Positions 8,861 through 18,803 of a DNA stretch of 64,000 nt are shown one piece after another. Made by a program: the position numbers and the translations under genes. Under the pieces are notes generated by a model that was not told where the DNA came from, ran no database searches, and saw nothing but the letters and a program-made list of their open reading frames with translations. The stretch lies in the NCBI RefSeq assembly GCF_014170375.1, contig NZ_LZZW01000003.1:310001-374000 (forward strand). Reading direction: 5' to 3'. The stretch is from Variovorax sp. UMC13 (GTDB lineage Bacteria; Pseudomonadota; Gammaproteobacteria; Burkholderiales; Burkholderiaceae_C). Position 1 is the stretch's first letter, and every line of letters begins with the position of its first letter.

Positions 8861-9658
8861 ATGAAACAACTCTGGGTACGCACGCAGCGCAGCCGCCAGG
8901 CCCTGCTTTCGCTCGTGGTGCTGCTGGTGATCTGGGAGGCCTGCGTGCGCCTGCTGGGCATCCGCGACTTCCTGCTGCCGGCGCCGTCGAAGATCGCCGG
9001 TCAGTTCTTCGCGCAACCCGGCTATCTGCTGATGGAGAGCCTGGACACGCTGCGGACCACGGTCTACGGCTTCGCGCTCGCGCTGCTGCTGGGGGTCGCG
9101 GCGGCCATCGGCATCGTCTATTCCAAGTTCCTGGACCGGACGCTCTACTCGCTGCTCGTGGCGCTCAACGCGGTGCCCAAGGTCGCGCTGGCGCCGCTCT
9201 TCGTGATCTGGATGGGCACCGGCGCCATGCCCAAGGTGGCGATCGCGATGCTGATCGCGATCTTCCCGATCCTCATCGACACCGTGCTCGGCTTGCGCTC
9301 GACCGACCCCGACATGCTCGACATGGCGCGGGTGAACCATGCCTCGCGCGCCAAGATGCTCTGGAAGATCCGCTTCCCGAACGCGATGCCGAGCATCTTC
9401 GCGGGCATGAAGGTGGGGGTGTCTTTCGCGCTGGTGGGCACCATCGTCGGGGAGTTCGTGGCCGGGGAATCCGGGCTCGGGCATGTGATCCTGGTGGCGC
9501 AGGGCAGCTTCGACACCTCGACCGTCTTCGTGGCGTTGGCCTTGCTCTGCCTCATGGGCGTGCTGCTGTTCAAGGCCATCGAGTTCGCGGAGATCCGTCA
9601 CCTGGGCTGGCATTCGTCGCAGCGAGAGAAGCCCGCGCCGAACGGCGTTCCGGCCTGA
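8861..9658 (+). CDS. ABC transporter permease (SsuC/TauC type)
   Basis: A 265-residue inner-membrane permease with about six hydrophobic segments, beginning with LLSLVVLLVIWEACVRLLG at residues 17-35. The coupling loop that docks on the ATPase is the stretch around MARVNHASRAKMLWKIRFPN, near residues 162-181. It belongs to the BPD_transp_1 family and completes the three-gene importer. Only five bases separate it from the ATPase stop. The gene converges on the class II aldolase with a 39-base gap that holds no obvious terminator. Confidence 0.9.
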   Translation: MKQLWVRTQRSRQALLSLVVLLVIWEACVRLLGIRDFLLPAPSKIAGQFFAQPGYLLMESLDTLRTTVYGFALALLLGVAAAIGIVYSKFLDRTLYSLLVALNAVPKVALAPLFVIWMGTGAMPKVAIAMLIAIFPILIDTVLGLRSTDPDMLDMARVNHASRAKMLWKIRFPNAMPSIFAGMKVGVSFALVGTIVGEFVAGESGLGHVILVAQGSFDTSTVFVALALLCLMGVLLFKAIEFAEIRHLGWHSSQREKPAPNGVPA

Positions 9659-9697
9659 GGGAGCGACGAGCGGGCCGGGCTTGCGGCACGCGCGACT

Positions 9698-10429
9698 TCA
9701 GGGCAGCAGCCGGCGCAGCGCCTCGAAGAACATGTCGGACTGTTCGCGCTCGCCCTGCACCTGGGCCGCCACGCGCGCGGCCAGCGCGGGGTCGACCGGT
9801 GCCAGCGGCCGGCCGGTCGATTGCGCGAGCACCTGGTGCAGGCAGGCGCGCTCCAGGTAGTAGAGGTCGTCGTAGGCATGGGCGATGGTGGCGCCCGCGA
9901 CGATCACGCCATGGTTGGCGAGGAAGGCCACATCCCTGCCGTCGGCCATGCTGCGCGCGATGCGCTCGCCCTCGGCATCGTCGAGCGCCAGGCCGTTGTA
10001 CTGCGCGTCGATCGCGATCCGGCCCATGTAGCGCATCGCGTTCTGGCTCAGTGTGGGGTCGAGCGCGCGGTCGCTGGTGAGCGTGAGCGCGGTGGCGTAG
10101 GGCATGTGGCAATGCAGCACCACCGCATGGCCCGTGAGGCGGTGCACCGCGCCGTGGATGAACAGCGCGGTCGGCTCGACGCGGTGGCGTCCGGCCAGCA
10201 CCTCGCCGTGCAGGTCGATCAGCACGATGTCGTCGGCCCGCACCTCGCTCCAGTGCAGGCCGCGCGGGTTGATCAGGTAGCGGTCGACGGTGCCGGGCAG
10301 CGTCACGCTGAAGTGGTTGCACACGCCTTCGGACAGGCCGTGGTGCGCGGCGGCGCGCAGGGCGAGCGCGAGGTCTTCGCGCAGGCCCTGGACCTGAGGG
10401 CTGGCGTACTGGGCGTCGGCGTTCGGCAT
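9698..10429 (-). CDS. Class II aldolase/adducin family protein
   Basis: A 243-residue zinc-dependent aldolase-type protein related to L-fuculose-phosphate and ribulose-phosphate aldolases. The family's acid/zinc motifs are visible: GVCNHFSV, FIHGAVHRL, VLHCHMPYATAL (two zinc histidines in HCH) and FLANHGVIVAG (third histidine). The start MPNADAQYASPQVQGLREDL is at 10429. Eleven bases separate it from dgoA upstream, so it is probably the last gene of the dgoK-dgoA operon. Its exact substrate is unknown. In that setting, cleavage of a sugar-acid intermediate is plausible, but this family also contains dehydratases and oxidases. Confidence 0.85.
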   Translation of the reverse strand: MPNADAQYASPQVQGLREDLALALRAAAHHGLSEGVCNHFSVTLPGTVDRYLINPRGLHWSEVRADDIVLIDLHGEVLAGRHRVEPTALFIHGAVHRLTGHAVVLHCHMPYATALTLTSDRALDPTLSQNAMRYMGRIAIDAQYNGLALDDAEGERIARSMADGRDVAFLANHGVIVAGATIAHAYDDLYYLERACLHQVLAQSTGRPLAPVDPALAARVAAQVQGEREQSDMFFEALRRLLP

Positions 10430-10440
10430 GGGACGGGCTT

Positions 10441-11085
10441 TCAGGCGCGCAGGGCGTGGTTCCAGGCGGCGGCGAACTGCAGCGCATCCTCGCGCACCGC
10501 GGCGGCGCTCTTGCCGGGCTTGTAGAGCGCGGAGCCGATGCCGAAGCCGGTGGCGCCGGCCGCGCGCCAAGCGTCCATGTTGGCCGGCGTGATGCCGCCC
10601 ACCGGCATCAGCGGCGTGCCCTTGGGCAGCACCGCGAGCCAGGCCTTGACCACCGCGGGCGAGGCCGCCTCGGCCGGGAACAGCTTGAGCCCGGTGGCAC
10701 CGGCGGCGAGCGCGCCGAAGGCCTCGGTGGGCGTGGCCACGCCGGGCAGGCTCACCATGCCGAGCCGGGCCGCCTCGGCCACCACCTCGGCATTGAAGTT
10801 GGGCGCGACGATCAGCGCGCCGCCGGCCGCATGCACCTCGCGCACCTGCTGTGCCGTGAGCACCGTGCCGGCACCGACCAGCGCAGCGGGGAAGCGCTGG
10901 CGCAGCAGCGCGATGCTCTCCAGCGGCTGCGGCGAATTGAAAGGCACTTCGAGCAGCTCGAAGCCGGCGTCGGTCAGTGCATCGCCGACGGCGGGCGCTT
11001 CGGCCGGCGTGAGGCCGCGCAGGATCGCGACCAGCGGGAGTCGGCGCACGGCGGCGTGGAAGGTGTCGAGGGCAGCGGTGCTCAT
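10441..11085 (-). CDS. dgoA: 2-dehydro-3-deoxy-6-phosphogalactonate aldolase
   Basis: A 214-residue class I KDPG/KDPGal aldolase, splitting the phosphorylated keto-deoxy sugar acid into pyruvate and glyceraldehyde 3-phosphate. The Schiff-base lysine is K134 in ATGLKLFPAEA and the catalytic glutamate is E46 in FELLEVPFNSP. The phosphate-binding segments VGAGTVLT and PVGGITPANMDAW are present. The KDPGal (rather than KDPG) assignment rests on the adjacent dgoK kinase, with which it overlaps by four bases (ATGA). The pair supports growth on galactonate in the De Ley-Doudoroff pathway. No galactonate dehydratase is present in the window. Confidence 0.88.
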   Translation of the reverse strand: MSTAALDTFHAAVRRLPLVAILRGLTPAEAPAVGDALTDAGFELLEVPFNSPQPLESIALLRQRFPAALVGAGTVLTAQQVREVHAAGGALIVAPNFNAEVVAEAARLGMVSLPGVATPTEAFGALAAGATGLKLFPAEAASPAVVKAWLAVLPKGTPLMPVGGITPANMDAWRAAGATGFGIGSALYKPGKSAAAVREDALQFAAAWNHALRA

Positions 11086-11963
11086 GGTGCGAGGGTGGTG
11101 GCCACGGCATGCAGCCCGGCCCAGGTCGCTTCGGCGCCCAGGGTCCGGCTGGCCACGCCGCTGGCATGGAGGGCCAGCGCATAGCGCTGGGTGAGGGCGG
11201 GCGAGCCGATCAGCACGACCTCGCCCGCGGCGCGCAGCGACTGCGTGCGCAGCTCTTCGCCGATCAGCAGGCCCGAGAGGTAGCTCGCCAGGTCGGCCGC
11301 CGACATGCGATCGAACAGCGCCAGCGTGCGCGCGCCGAAGGCGTTGTGCAGCAGGCCTTCGTTGTTGGCCGACTGCGTCACGCCCTGCAGGAAGGCGGCC
11401 TCGTCGAGCGGCGCCGAGGTGTCGAGGGTGCGCGCCAGGATCGAATGGGTGCCGAGCAGCGCGTAGAACTCGCCGGTCATGAAGGTGCGGAAGCCGGCCA
11501 CGCGGCCCTCGGCCACGCGCACCCATTTGTTGTGCGTGCCGGGCAGCACGAAGAGGCCGTCGCGCAGGCCGGTCAGCGCCATGGCGCCGAAGAGTTGCAC
11601 CTCTTCGCCGCGCATCACGTCGGGCACGCCGTCGTGTTCGTCGCTGAGGCCGGGCACCATCGCGACGCGGCCGGACTGGACCTCGATCACCTTGGCCGCG
11701 ATCTCGGCGAGGCCGGCCGGGCAGGCGCAGTAGGGGGCTTCGACCCAGCCCTGCTTGCTGCCGGCCATGCCGGAGATCAGGCAGCGCGTGCCCGCGGGCG
11801 CCATCCAGGCGCCGAACAGTTCGTCGAAGACGGCCCCGAAGCCGCCGGCCGGCACGCTCAGGATGCCGCGTGCGTGGCTCTGTTCTTCGAGCACCTTTCC
11901 ATCGGCATCCAGCAGCGCGCCGCGCAGCGAACTCGTGCCCCAATCAACTGCGACCCAATGCAT
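11082..11963 (-). CDS. dgoK: 2-dehydro-3-deoxygalactonokinase
   Basis: A 293-residue DgoK-family sugar-acid kinase that phosphorylates 2-keto-3-deoxygalactonate with ATP. The N-terminal phosphate loop AVDWGTSSLRGALLDADG, the ISGMAGSKQGW motif, and LPGTHNKWVRVAEGRV followed by FMTGEFYALLG are characteristic. It is the first gene of a leftward three-gene operon and diverges from a Bug-protein gene; the 142 bases between them carry a perfect palindrome that may bind the FadR-type regulator encoded at 14042. Full length for the family. Confidence 0.9.
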   Translation of the reverse strand: MHWVAVDWGTSSLRGALLDADGKVLEEQSHARGILSVPAGGFGAVFDELFGAWMAPAGTRCLISGMAGSKQGWVEAPYCACPAGLAEIAAKVIEVQSGRVAMVPGLSDEHDGVPDVMRGEEVQLFGAMALTGLRDGLFVLPGTHNKWVRVAEGRVAGFRTFMTGEFYALLGTHSILARTLDTSAPLDEAAFLQGVTQSANNEGLLHNAFGARTLALFDRMSAADLASYLSGLLIGEELRTQSLRAAGEVVLIGSPALTQRYALALHASGVASRTLGAEATWAGLHAVATTLAP

Positions 11964-12038
11964 CGTGGCGTGTCTCCAGCTTCATCGTCATGGCGTCCGC
12001 ATCCCAGGGTTTCTCCTGCGGAAACGGCATTTTCAATC

Positions 12039-12048
12039 ATCATATGAT
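12039..12048. promoter_or_regulatory. Palindromic operator candidate ATCATATGAT
   Basis: A perfect 10-base palindrome in the divergent gap between dgoK and the Bug gene, 58 bases before the Bug ATG. It contains TATGAT, a good -10 box in either direction. FadR-subfamily GntR regulators often bind short AT-rich palindromes with this core. A FadR-type gene ends the rightward operon, so self-regulation is a reasonable inference. Confidence 0.45.
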
Positions 12049-12105
12049 AAGCCGGCGAGCCCGGGCAGAGCCGGGTGTTCGTGCCCCAATACTGGAGACA
12101 GAGCC

Positions 12106-13080
12106 ATGCAAGACACCCTCTCGGCGCAGCGCCGCCACCTTCTCCAGGGCCTCGGCGCGATGCTGCTGCCCCTGCCTTTCGCCGCCTTCGCCGACGACTA
12201 CCCCAGCAAGCCGGTCGAGCTGGTGGTGCCGGCCTCCGCGGGCGGCGGCACCGACGCACTGGCGCGCGGTTTCGCCGAGATCGCGAGGAAGCATTTCCCG
12301 CAGCCCTTCATCGTCAACAACAAGCCCGGCGCCAGCGGCGTGGTGGGCATGGGCGAGGTGCTCAACAGCAAGCCCGACGGCTACAAGGTGTCGGTGGTGA
12401 TCGCCGAGCTGGTGATCCTGCCGCACCTGAACCTGTCGAAGTTCACCTATGCCGACTTCCGGCCCATCGCACGGCTCAACGCCGACCCGTCGGCCATCAC
12501 GGTCAAGGCCGATGCGCCCTGGAACACCATCGAGGAGTTCCTCGCGGCGTCCAAGGCCAAGCCCGGCGAGATGCGGGTCGGCAACTCGGGCAACGGCTCG
12601 ATCTGGCACCTCGCGGCCGCGGGCCTGGAGGACAAGGCCGGCGTCAAGTTCAACCATGTGCCCTACCAGGGCGCGGCGCCCGGCGTGGTGGCGCTGCTCG
12701 GCGGCCACATCGATGCGGTGGCCGTGAGCCCGGGCGAGGTGGCGGTGCACGTGCAGGCCGGCAAGCTCAAGATCCTGGCCGTGATGGCCGACCAGCGCCT
12801 GAAGGCCTTCGACAAGGTGCCGACCCTGAAGGAACGCAAGATCGACCTGTCGATCGGCACCTGGCGCGGCCTGGCCGTGCCCAAGGCCACGCCGACGGCG
12901 GTGGTCGACGTGCTGCGTGCCGCGGCGCGCAAGACCGCCGAGGAACCGGCCATGCGCGAGGCGCTCGAGAAGCTCAACCTGGGCTTCTCCTACCTCGACG
13001 CGGCCGAGTTCGGCCAATCGATGGAGCGCGACCACCTGTACTTCAAGGAGCTGGTGCAGAAGGTGGGGATCCGCGCATGA
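12106..13080 (+). CDS. Tripartite tricarboxylate transporter substrate-binding protein (Bug family)
   Basis: A 324-residue periplasmic TctC/Bug protein. The signal peptide includes QRRHLLQGLGAMLLPLPFAA with a twin-arginine start and cleavage around AFA-DD. Mature landmarks are VELVVPASAGGGTDALARG, FIVNNKPGASGVVGMGEV and the VPYQGAAPGVVALLGGHID segment that shapes the carboxylate-binding pocket in this family. Ligands are usually carboxylates, amino acids or sugar acids. No TctA or TctB membrane subunits are nearby, so it must share a transporter or act as a sensor. The next gene starts at an ATGA overlap. Sugar-acid binding fits the neighbouring dgo genes but is inferred. Confidence 0.88.
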   Translation: MQDTLSAQRRHLLQGLGAMLLPLPFAAFADDYPSKPVELVVPASAGGGTDALARGFAEIARKHFPQPFIVNNKPGASGVVGMGEVLNSKPDGYKVSVVIAELVILPHLNLSKFTYADFRPIARLNADPSAITVKADAPWNTIEEFLAASKAKPGEMRVGNSGNGSIWHLAAAGLEDKAGVKFNHVPYQGAAPGVVALLGGHIDAVAVSPGEVAVHVQAGKLKILAVMADQRLKAFDKVPTLKERKIDLSIGTWRGLAVPKATPTAVVDVLRAAARKTAEEPAMREALEKLNLGFSYLDAAEFGQSMERDHLYFKELVQKVGIRA

Positions 13081-14024
13081 GCGTCGAACGCCCGGAGGTG
13101 CTGGTCGTCGCGCCGGTGATGCCCTTCCTGATGGACGCGCTGCGCGGCGCGGCCACCGTGCACGACCGCCTGCACCTGAACGACCCGGCCGCCTTCGCGG
13201 CGGCGGCGCCGCGCATCCGCGCGGTGGTCGCGACCGGGGAGTCGAAGGTGCCGGCCGAGCTGATCGCGCAGTTGCCGGCGCTGGAGATGATCACGGTGTT
13301 CGGCGTCGGCTACGACGGCGTCGACGTGGCGGCGGCCCGGGCGCGCGGCATTCCCGTGACCCACACGCCCGGCGTGCTCAACGACGACGTGGCCGACCTT
13401 GCGCTGGGGCTGCTGATCTCGGCGGCGCGGCGCATCCCGCAGGCCGATCGCTTCGTGCGCGGCGGCGAATGGCTCAAGGGCCCGATCCCGGTGGCGCGCA
13501 AGGTCGCGGGCAGTCGCCTGGGCGTGGTCGGCATGGGCCGCATCGGCCAGGCGATCGCGCAGCGCGCGCTGGCCTTCCGCATGGACGTGGCCTACACCGC
13601 GCGCTCGCCGCGCGCGAACCTTCCCTACACCTACCACCCCGATGCCGCGGCGCTGGCCGCCGCGGTCGATTTCCTGGTCGTCATCACGCCCGGCGGCGCG
13701 GCCACGCGCGGCCTGATCGACGCCAAGGTGCTGCAAGCGCTGGGCCCGCAGGGCTACCTGGTGAACGTGGCGCGCGGCAGCGTGGTCGACCAGCCGGCGC
13801 TGATCGCGGCGCTGCAGGCCGGCACCATCGCCGGCGCCGCGCTCGACGTCTTCGCCGACGAGCCCCACGTGCCGGCCGAATTGCTGGCCATGGACAACGT
13901 GGTGCTCACGCCGCACATCGGCAGCGGCACCAGGCAGACGCGCGAGGCGATGGCGCAGCTCACCTTCGACAACCTGCGCGCGCACTTCGCGGGCGAGCCG
14001 CTGCTCACGCCGGTCCCGGCCTGA
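13077..14024 (+). CDS. D-isomer-specific 2-hydroxyacid dehydrogenase
   Basis: A 315-residue NAD(P)-dependent reductase of the glyoxylate/hydroxypyruvate reductase group. The Rossmann motif GVVGMGRIGQAI is near residue 142. The catalytic trio is recognisable: Arg in VNVARGSVVDQ, Glu in FADEPHVP and His in LTPHIGSGT. VFGVGYDGVDVAAARARGI is also typical. It is translationally coupled to the Bug gene (ATGA), which points to a shared 2-keto or 2-hydroxy acid substrate. Which acid it reduces or oxidises cannot be read from sequence. Confidence 0.88.
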   Translation: MSVERPEVLVVAPVMPFLMDALRGAATVHDRLHLNDPAAFAAAAPRIRAVVATGESKVPAELIAQLPALEMITVFGVGYDGVDVAAARARGIPVTHTPGVLNDDVADLALGLLISAARRIPQADRFVRGGEWLKGPIPVARKVAGSRLGVVGMGRIGQAIAQRALAFRMDVAYTARSPRANLPYTYHPDAAALAAAVDFLVVITPGGAATRGLIDAKVLQALGPQGYLVNVARGSVVDQPALIAALQAGTIAGAALDVFADEPHVPAELLAMDNVVLTPHIGSGTRQTREAMAQLTFDNLRAHFAGEPLLTPVPA

Positions 14025-14041
14025 GAAGGTCGGCACAGGCG

Positions 14042-14776
14042 ATGGCCAAGAACGCGCACGGCCAGACGGTCGACCTGCTGGGCGAGGCGATCGTCTCGGG
14101 CCGCTACCCGGAAGGCGGCGTGATCCCGCCCGAGCCGGTGCTGGGCCAGGAACTGGGCGTGAGCCGCACGGTGGTGCGCGAGGCCATCAAGGCGCTCGCC
14201 GCCAAGGGCATGGTCGTGACCGGACCCAAGGTCGGCAGCCGGGTGCTGCCGCAGCAGGACTGGAACTGGTTCGATCCCGACGTCATCACCTGGAAGGCCA
14301 AGGTCGGCCTCACGCCCCAGTTCCTGCGCGACCTGCAGGACCTGCGGCGCATGGTCGAGCCGGCCGCGGTGCGCCTGGCGGCCGCGCGCGCGACCGCGCA
14401 GGACCTCGCGGAACTGGAGGATGCCTATGCCGGCATGGCGCAGGCGGTGGCGGCGCACGGCGCCGACTACACCACGCACGACCTGCGCTTCCACCACGGC
14501 CTGCTGCGCGCGGCGGGCAACCTGATGCTGGCGCAGATGAGCAAGGCGCTGAACGCGCTGCTGCGCACCAGCTTCGAGATCTCCAGCACCCTGCACAACG
14601 GGCCCGCGCTGTCGCTGCCGCGGCACCGCGCGGTGCTCGATGCGGTGCGCGCGCGCGACCCGGACCAGGCCGAGCGCGCGGTGCTGGCGCTGATCGACAG
14701 CGCGCGCAGCGACATCGAAGCGGTGCTCGGTGCGCGGTCCGACCGGCCAAGCAAAAGGGCGCCGAAGCGCCCTTGA
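14042..14776 (+). CDS. GntR family regulator, FadR subfamily
   Basis: A 244-residue regulator. The winged helix spans residues 5-70 (VDLLGEAIVSGRYPEGGVIP, then LGVSRTVVREAIKALAAKGMV), followed by a FadR-type FCD effector domain with metal/ligand residues in DLRFHHGLLRAAGN and LPRHRAVLDAV. Such proteins often sense sugar acids (DgoR, UxuR, ExuR) and are released from DNA by them. It is the third gene of the Bug operon, 17 bases behind the dehydrogenase. Its likely target is the palindrome at 12039. Its last codons overlap a terminator that serves the opposite strand. Confidence 0.87.
   Translation: MAKNAHGQTVDLLGEAIVSGRYPEGGVIPPEPVLGQELGVSRTVVREAIKALAAKGMVVTGPKVGSRVLPQQDWNWFDPDVITWKAKVGLTPQFLRDLQDLRRMVEPAAVRLAAARATAQDLAELEDAYAGMAQAVAAHGADYTTHDLRFHHGLLRAAGNLMLAQMSKALNALLRTSFEISSTLHNGPALSLPRHRAVLDAVRARDPDQAERAVLALIDSARSDIEAVLGARSDRPSKRAPKRP
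14755..14774 (-). terminator. Rho-independent terminator of the helicase gene, inside the gntR 3' end
   Basis: Read leftward, AAGGGCGC, loop TTCG, GCGCCCTT then TTGC: an 8-base perfect stem with a stable UUCG loop and a short T-run. It lies 40 bases past the helicase stop. The same bases encode the last residues (KRAPKRP) and stop of the rightward FadR-type gene. Confidence 0.65.
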
Positions 14777-14813
14777 GGAGAGTGGGGTGCTGCCATCGAG
14801 GGCAGCAGCCGGC

Positions 14814-16601
14814 TCAGCGGCCGAAGGAACGGCCACCGCCGCCGCCGGAGCGACCACCACCGCCACCGCCGTAACCACCGCCGCCGCCGGAACGGCCACC
14901 ACCGCCGCCGCCGCCCGAGCGGTTGCCGCCGTAGCCGCCACCACCACCGCCGCCGCCGCGACGGCCGCGGCCGCCACCCATGCTGTCGACGCTGGTGCGC
15001 AGCGGATCGGGCTGGCCGTCGCCGCCGCCGACCGATTCGGCGCGCAGGTGCGCGACCTGGTTGGCCTGCGTCGGGCTGTGGCTGTTGCCGTGATGGCGCG
15101 GTTGGCGCTCGTCATGCGGCAGGCCTTGCGGTGCATGGTGCGGCGCGCGCGCCGGACCCTGCGGGCCGCGACCCGGACCGCCTTGCGGACGCGGTGCCTG
15201 GCCCCGTGCGGGACCCTGGCCGCCGCCGCCGCCGCCGCTGCGCGCACCCTGGGGTGCCGCGCCGCCGCCGCGGCGTTGACCGCCACCGCCGCCGCCGTTG
15301 CCGCCGCCTTGGCCGGCCTTGTTGTCGCGCACGCGTTGCAGCATCTCGGTGCGTGCGGCCTTGGCGGCCGCCTGCATCACTTCACGGCTCGGCGGACGAC
15401 CGGCACCGCCCCAGATCGTCTGGCGACCCATGGCGATCGGTTCGGCGCGTTCGCCTTCTTCAGGGCCGAAGCCGTCGACGACCTTCACCGGGATCTGCTG
15501 CTTGGTGAAGCGCTCGATCTCCTGCATGAAGCCTTCCTCGTCCAGGCAGACCAGGCTCACGGCCTCGCCGCTGTTGCCCGCGCGGCCGGTGCGGCCGATG
15601 CGGTGCACGTAGTCTTCGCTGACGTTGGGGATCTCGTAGTTCACGACGTGCGGCAGCTCGTCGATGTCGATGCCGCGGGCCGCGATGTCGGTCGCCACCA
15701 GCGCGCGGATGGCACCGGTCTTGAAGCCGGCCAGGGCCTGGGTGCGTGCGCTCTGGCTCTTGTTGCCGTGCAGCGCCATCGCCTCGATGCCGTTCTTGGT
15801 CAGGAATTCGGCCACGTTGTTGGCGCCGAACTTGGTGCGGGTGAACACCAGCACCTGGCTCCAGTTGTGCTCGTTGATGATGTGGGCGAGCAGGGCCTTC
15901 TTCTTGCCGCGGCCCACCGGGTGGATCACCTGGGTGATGCGCTGCACGGTGGTGTTGCGCGGCGTGACCTGCACGCTCTGCGGGTTCTTGAGCAGCTGGG
16001 CGGCCAGGTCGCGGATCTCGTCGCTGAAGGTGGCCGAGAACAGCAGGCTCTGCTTGTCCTTGGGCACCAGCGCGAGGATCTTCTTCACGTCGTGGATGAA
16101 GCCCATGTCGAGCATGCGGTCGGCTTCGTCGAGGATCAGGATCTGCACCTGCGACAGGTCGAGCATGCCCTGCTGCTGCAGGTCGAGCAGGCGGCCGGGC
16201 GTGGCCACGAGGATGTCGACGCCCTTCTTGAGCTTGCTGATCTGCGGGTTCATGCCGACGCCGCCGAAGATCACGGTCGAGTCGAGCTGCAGGTACTTGC
16301 CGTAGGTGCGCACCGACTCTTCGACCTGGGCCGCGAGTTCACGCGTGGGGGTCAGCACCAGGGCACGGATGCCGGTGCCGCCGAACTTGTTGGTGGCGCT
16401 GCGGCTCATGGTGAGCTTGTGCAGCATGGGCAGCGTGAAGGCCGCGGTCTTGCCGGTGCCGGTCTGGGCGCCGCCGAGCAGGTCGTGCCCCTCGAGCACC
16501 ACGGGGATCGCCTGGGCCTGGATGGGCGTGGGCGTGTCGTAGCCGTGTTCGAGCACGGCCTTCAGGATGGCCGGGGCCAACTTCAGATCTTCAAAAGTCA
16601 T
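14814..16601 (-). CDS. rhlE: DEAD-box ATP-dependent RNA helicase, RhlE type
   Basis: A 595-residue RNA helicase that unwinds short duplexes in ribosome assembly and RNA decay. The ordered motifs are all present: Q motif near [10 protein letters not shown], Walker [24 protein letters not shown] in [17 protein letters not shown] in [25 protein letters not shown], and [12 protein letters not shown]. The C-terminal tail (from about residue 390) is low-complexity, with long Gly/Arg/Ser runs ending [10 protein letters not shown], a probable RNA-binding tail as in RhlE and cold-shock helicases. The ATG at 16601 fits the family start [13 protein letters not shown]. RhlE is preferred over CsdA or SrmB because no extra RNA-binding domain follows the core. 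Confidence 0.88.
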   Translation of the reverse strand: MTFEDLKLAPAILKAVLEHGYDTPTPIQAQAIPVVLEGHDLLGGAQTGTGKTAAFTLPMLHKLTMSRSATNKFGGTGIRALVLTPTRELAAQVEESVRTYGKYLQLDSTVIFGGVGMNPQISKLKKGVDILVATPGRLLDLQQQGMLDLSQVQILILDEADRMLDMGFIHDVKKILALVPKDKQSLLFSATFSDEIRDLAAQLLKNPQSVQVTPRNTTVQRITQVIHPVGRGKKKALLAHIINEHNWSQVLVFTRTKFGANNVAEFLTKNGIEAMALHGNKSQSARTQALAGFKTGAIRALVATDIAARGIDIDELPHVVNYEIPNVSEDYVHRIGRTGRAGNSGEAVSLVCLDEEGFMQEIERFTKQQIPVKVVDGFGPEEGERAEPIAMGRQTIWGGAGRPPSREVMQAAAKAARTEMLQRVRDNKAGQGGGNGGGGGGQRRGGGAAPQGARSGGGGGGQGPARGQAPRPQGGPGRGPQGPARAPHHAPQGLPHDERQPRHHGNSHSPTQANQVAHLRAESVGGGDGQPDPLRTSVDSMGGGRGRRGGGGGGGGYGGNRSGGGGGGGRSGGGGGYGGGGGGRSGGGGGRSFGR

Positions 16602-17014
16602 TTGGAAGCAATAGCGCCTTGCATGGCGCAGTGGCATCGGCCCACCGCGGTGCCCTTTGTTGGGGCGACCCGGTCAGTCAAGGCTGATGTGTCAAGGGTG
16701 GGAGCCGAGAGCCAGTCGCATGGGTGTGCGCAAAGCCTTCTTGTCCCCGGCAGAAGAGCCGCTGTTGCGGGCAACTGGACCCGGCAACGAAGGCCCATTG
16801 TCGCATGAGTAGGCGCTGTGCCTCCAAATGTCGTGCGCAAGGCCTTGCGGCGCGCGGGCGGGCGCCGCTAAAACCTCGGGCCCCGTGCCGGAACGGGGCG
16901 GCGCCGACGGGGCCACCCACGTCATTGGGGATAATAGAAGGTTCGCCGCCCCTCGCTGACCGCCCGCAGCGCTTGGCGCGGCCCTTGTTCCAACTGTTCC
17001 AACCTGCAAGAGAT
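16602..17014. other. Divergent intergenic region, rhlE / ettA
   Basis: About 410 bases without a convincing gene; the frames that cross it lack family resemblance. Toward ettA there is a GATAAT -10-like box at 16930-16935 without a good -35 box. Toward rhlE the leader holds a small GCGCC...GGCGC hairpin at about 16615-16630 and two TTGAC boxes around 16674-16696. Long leaders are common ahead of helicase genes, but no known riboswitch is recognisable. Confidence 0.4.
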
Positions 17015-18676
<1,662 letters not shown>

Positions 18677-18698
18677 GCCTTTCGAATGCATACCAAAA

Positions 18699-18722
18699 AG
18701 CCAGCGCCTCGCTGGCTTTTTT
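18699..18722 (+). terminator. Rho-independent terminator after ettA
   Basis: AGCCAGCG, loop CCT, CGCTGGCT followed by TTTTT, and preceded by an A-run. An 8-base perfect stem starting 22 bases after the ettA stop. Confidence 0.88.
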
Positions 18723-18803
18723 CATTGAAAAGGCCTTTGTCTGACAGGGCAAATAACACTTACTCACATAGACTCGCCGAACTTTACATAACGAGGGGGA
18801 CGG

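Noticed and set aside
12039-12048. ATCATATGAT as an NdeI-containing cloning scar or attachment site
   Set aside because: It lies in a natural divergent promoter region and fits a FadR-type operator better; no duplicated flanks or integrase gene are present.
14820-15310. Dense short repeats that might suggest a CRISPR or VNTR array
   Set aside because: They are degenerate codons for the Gly/Arg/Ser-rich tail of the RNA helicase, without uniform repeat-spacer lengths.
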